64,000 nucleotides of DNA, taken from positions 1 to 64,000 of the forward strand of contig NZ_JAJJWH010000018.1 in NCBI RefSeq assembly GCF_020907245.1, given 5' to 3'. Both the position numbers and the translations under genes were made by a program. Positions 62,311 to 64,000 of this stretch are shown piece by piece (the first letter of the stretch is position 1; every line of letters begins with the position of its first letter). The notes beneath the pieces were generated by a model. The model was not told the DNA's origin. It saw only the letters and a list, made by a program, of their open reading frames with translations, and did not search any database. This stretch comes from Pontibacter harenae (GTDB lineage: Bacteria > Bacteroidota > Bacteroidia > Cytophagales > Hymenobacteraceae).

Positions 62311-63657
62311 ATGAATATACAACAACAGGTTACCGACCATATTAATAATGAAGGTTTAGGATGCGAAAACCAATACACTATAACCCTCGACAGATTAGCA
62401 ACATACTCAATAAGCAAAAACAATCACCCTCTACTTACTAAGTGCATACTTGATAGAGACTATATAAGGAAGGATGATAAATACCTAATAAACAAGAGTA
62501 TAATATTACATCAAGAGTGGAATTACTTAGATAAACTTGGGCGTAAGGAAACACATTACTCACATGCATTTAACCTTTACTATGATAACTATTATGTAGC
62601 AAACCTCTTTACAGATGGCTACAGAAATAACTCTAAAGAGTATGTGAAGCTTGAATTTGTAAATAGTGTATTTTATGAGGCTGACTGGCAATATTATTAT
62701 CCAAGAATACTTGATGCATTAAATCTTAACCATCATGACTTAGCAGAAGTGGAGATTGCATTTGATAGTTATAATGTGTTTGACAGGCTCCAGTATATTG
62801 TTACTAAAAGCAATAAGTTTATAAAAGAAGGCTATGACTATATGCATTTAGGTAAAGCATTTATTAGCATACATAACAATAGCTCAACTATTAATATTGG
62901 TAGCAAAAATTCCTCAGGTAAAACAATTGCAGGTTATAATAAATCTGCACATATAGAGAAGTACCCCAATCAACAGTATAAACTTGCCTATTATAAAGCC
63001 CTTGGCATGGATGTTACTAAACCAATACAGCGTATAGAGCTAAGAATGAACAATAGCTATATGTGTGATAAAAATATTGGTATAGAAGACTTAACAGCAC
63101 CAGAAATACTTTGGTCAGTTTTCAGAACACATGCTGAAGAGATGCTAAGATTTAGGGCAATGAAAGTACATGAAGCTAAGAAGGATAAATATGGCAAACT
63201 GGTTTATAAAACATTTAACCTTATTAACTTTAATAATATACCGTTGATGCCATTTAGAAAGCCTCAGATAAACGATACCATCTTACCTGACCTTACACCT
63301 TATAAAATAAGAGAACGCTTCAAATCACTCTTATATATATTTATTGAGGGTGGTGCTGAAACACTAATTGAGACTATCAAAGATTTCATCTCTAACAGAA
63401 AACATAGTTTAGTTGATGCTAAATTAAGGACTATTGCTAATAGTGCTGAGGTAAATGAAACTAACAGAAATCTATACAGGAAACTTACGAAAAGCTATAT
63501 TAAACAACATAAAGTAAATGCAATAACGGCTCAAATAGAGCAAAGAAGGAGAGAAATCGAGTTTAAGATATTTGATGCCCCATCACAAAAGACTATACTC
63601 TCTGTCTCTAAAATATCACAGCTATTTACTACTTCAACAAGAATAGAGCTACAATAA
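62311..63657 (+). CDS. Putative replication-initiation protein (Rep_trans / phage-type)
   Basis: A 448-residue protein from the ATG at 62311 (a TTG two codons upstream is also in frame). I see AEVEIAFDSYNVFDR, then TINIGSKNSSGKTIAGYNKSAHIE, then IQRIELRMNN. This order (acidic strand with Asp, GS-x-S and Y-x-K, RIEL strand) resembles rolling-circle initiators of the Rep_trans and filamentous-phage kinds. The final 130 residues are helical and charged. A catalytic Tyr is not identified with certainty. Placed after a repeat-rich non-coding stretch in an integrated element, an initiator role is the best guess. A relaxase-like role in transfer is the main alternative. Confidence 0.5.
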   Translation: MNIQQQVTDHINNEGLGCENQYTITLDRLATYSISKNNHPLLTKCILDRDYIRKDDKYLINKSIILHQEWNYLDKLGRKETHYSHAFNLYYDNYYVANLFTDGYRNNSKEYVKLEFVNSVFYEADWQYYYPRILDALNLNHHDLAEVEIAFDSYNVFDRLQYIVTKSNKFIKEGYDYMHLGKAFISIHNNSSTINIGSKNSSGKTIAGYNKSAHIEKYPNQQYKLAYYKALGMDVTKPIQRIELRMNNSYMCDKNIGIEDLTAPEILWSVFRTHAEEMLRFRAMKVHEAKKDKYGKLVYKTFNLINFNNIPLMPFRKPQINDTILPDLTPYKIRERFKSLLYIFIEGGAETLIETIKDFISNRKHSLVDAKLRTIANSAEVNETNRNLYRKLTKSYIKQHKVNAITAQIEQRRREIEFKIFDAPSQKTILSVSKISQLFTTSTRIELQ

Positions 63658-63665
63658 AATTATAT

Positions 63666-63679
63666 TACAGTATTTATTA
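63666..63679 (+). repeat. TACAGTATTTATTA direct repeat, copy 2
   Basis: An exact 14-bp copy of 62217-62230, ending two bases before the start codon of the RHH-like gene. Possible operator shared by both genes. Confidence 0.5.
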
Positions 63680-63681
63680 AT

Positions 63682-63840
63682 ATGAACAGAGTTACAAGAA
63701 AAGATAAAACAATAAGATTTAGAATAACAGAAGGGATGTATAAAGAACTAATTCAATTCAGTAAGAATAATAATAAGACTTACAGCCACCTATTACGCTC
63801 TATGGTTAAAAATATACTAACTGGTAACACAACCCCTTAA
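63682..63840 (+). CDS. Small ribbon-helix-helix-like protein
   Basis: A 52-residue basic protein. KTIRFRITEGMYKELIQFS resembles the beta strand and first helix of ribbon-helix-helix DNA-binding proteins, and YSHLLRSMVKNIL the second helix. Such proteins in mobile elements act as repressors or relaxosome accessory factors. It starts 24 bp after the replication gene, with a direct repeat covering the gap, suggesting autoregulation or control of the initiator. The function is inferred from fold resemblance only. Confidence 0.55.
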   Translation: MNRVTRKDKTIRFRITEGMYKELIQFSKNNNKTYSHLLRSMVKNILTGNTTP

Positions 63841-63851
63841 CATTTGACACT

Positions 63852-64000
63852 TTATTTGTTATTGAGATACTGTCTAATATCAGATTGAGCTATACGCTGA
63901 CCTTTAATACCCTTTAATTGAATTGGGTTAAAATAACCTAAGTTGATAAGATTATAAACTGTTTGTCTTGTCACAGCCAAAATCTTAGCAACCTCCTGAA
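63852..64000 (-). CDS. Excisionase-like HTH_17 (MerR-type) protein, C-terminal part
   Basis: The reading frame enters at the right edge and ends at TAA (63852-63854). The 49 visible codons include QEVAKILAVTRQTVYNLINL, the helix-turn-helix of the excisionase/HTH_17 family, followed by GYFNPIQLKGIKGQRIAQSD, its wing. In Bacteroidota elements such proteins act as excisionases or direct control factors. The N-terminus lies beyond the window. It is convergent with the RHH-like gene, and an integrase may follow further right. Confidence 0.7.
   Translation of the reverse strand, partial: QEVAKILAVTRQTVYNLINLGYFNPIQLKGIKGQRIAQSDIRQYLNNK

Larger units (their letters stand above)
59129..64000. mobile_element. 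Putative integrated element at the tRNA-Met 3' end (left part)
   Basis: From the tRNA 3' end onward the sequence is visibly AT-richer than the core, intergenic stretches lengthen, and every gene is accessory: a restriction-modification pair, a putative replication initiator, an RHH-like protein and an excisionase-like HTH gene. The tRNA 3' end is a common integration site. No integrase, relaxase or second copy of the tRNA end is present before the right edge. The boundary on the right is unknown. Confidence 0.6.

Overview
The window is a chromosomal segment of a member of the Bacteroidota, most likely order Cytophagales (Hymenobacteraceae/Pontibacter-like). The evidence is a short primary sigma factor of the Bacteroidota type, promoters of the TTG-N18-21-TAnnTTTG class, a secreted subtilase with a type IX secretion C-terminal tail, TonB-dependent receptors, an ExbB/ExbD/TonB operon with a HU-CCDC81/SPOR protein, bacillithiol synthesis and an Hc1-like histone. 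The genus is inferred.

Left part (1-22.4 kb). A SIR2-domain protein and an alpha/beta hydrolase are followed by an amino-acid supercluster, almost all on the minus strand. The histidine pathway is split into hisG-hisD-hisC-hisB (22.2-17.8 kb) and a lipoprotein gene plus hisH-hisA-hisF-hisIE (5.6-2.05 kb). The tryptophan operon trpE-G-D-C-F-B-A plus a DAHP synthase gene (15.3-7.6 kb) lies between them, with an M20 peptidase, a small unknown protein and mgtE. Each of the three biosynthetic units starts with a short leader peptide rich in its own amino acid: three consecutive Trp codons before trpE, five consecutive His codons before the lipoprotein/hisH unit, and four His codons in seven before hisG. 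The trp leader and the first his leader also carry a visible terminator and a competing antiterminator, so control by ribosome-mediated attenuation is well supported by sequence. Gaps inside these operons hold several families of short-unit intergenic repeats that in places supply the ends of the coding sequences.

Middle (22.6-59 kb). This is mostly housekeeping and envelope: DUF2911 protein, TonB-dependent receptor, rpe, secreted subtilase, lipoprotein, mnmA, a TrpF-fold paralogue without the catalytic cysteine, an esterase, and an operon running TPR protein, outer-membrane barrel, HU/SPOR protein, ExbB, ExbD, TonB, folC, trmB. Then come holA, an ABC permease, tyrS, an Hc1-like protein, an alpha-oxoamine synthase, accC, bshB1, an M23/LysM peptidase, trxB, rpoD, pnp, rpsO, an LptF/LptG permease, a START-like protein and tRNA-Met.

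Right end (59.1-64 kb). Immediately 3' of tRNA-Met the composition becomes visibly AT-rich and the content is accessory: an Mrr-like restriction endonuclease with a PvuII-type DNA methyltransferase, a non-coding stretch with GC-rich patches and repeats that looks like an origin, a putative replication-initiation protein, a ribbon-helix-helix-like small protein, and the end of an excisionase-like HTH gene running off the edge. This is best read as the left part of an element integrated at tRNA-Met. No integrase or second attachment site is visible.
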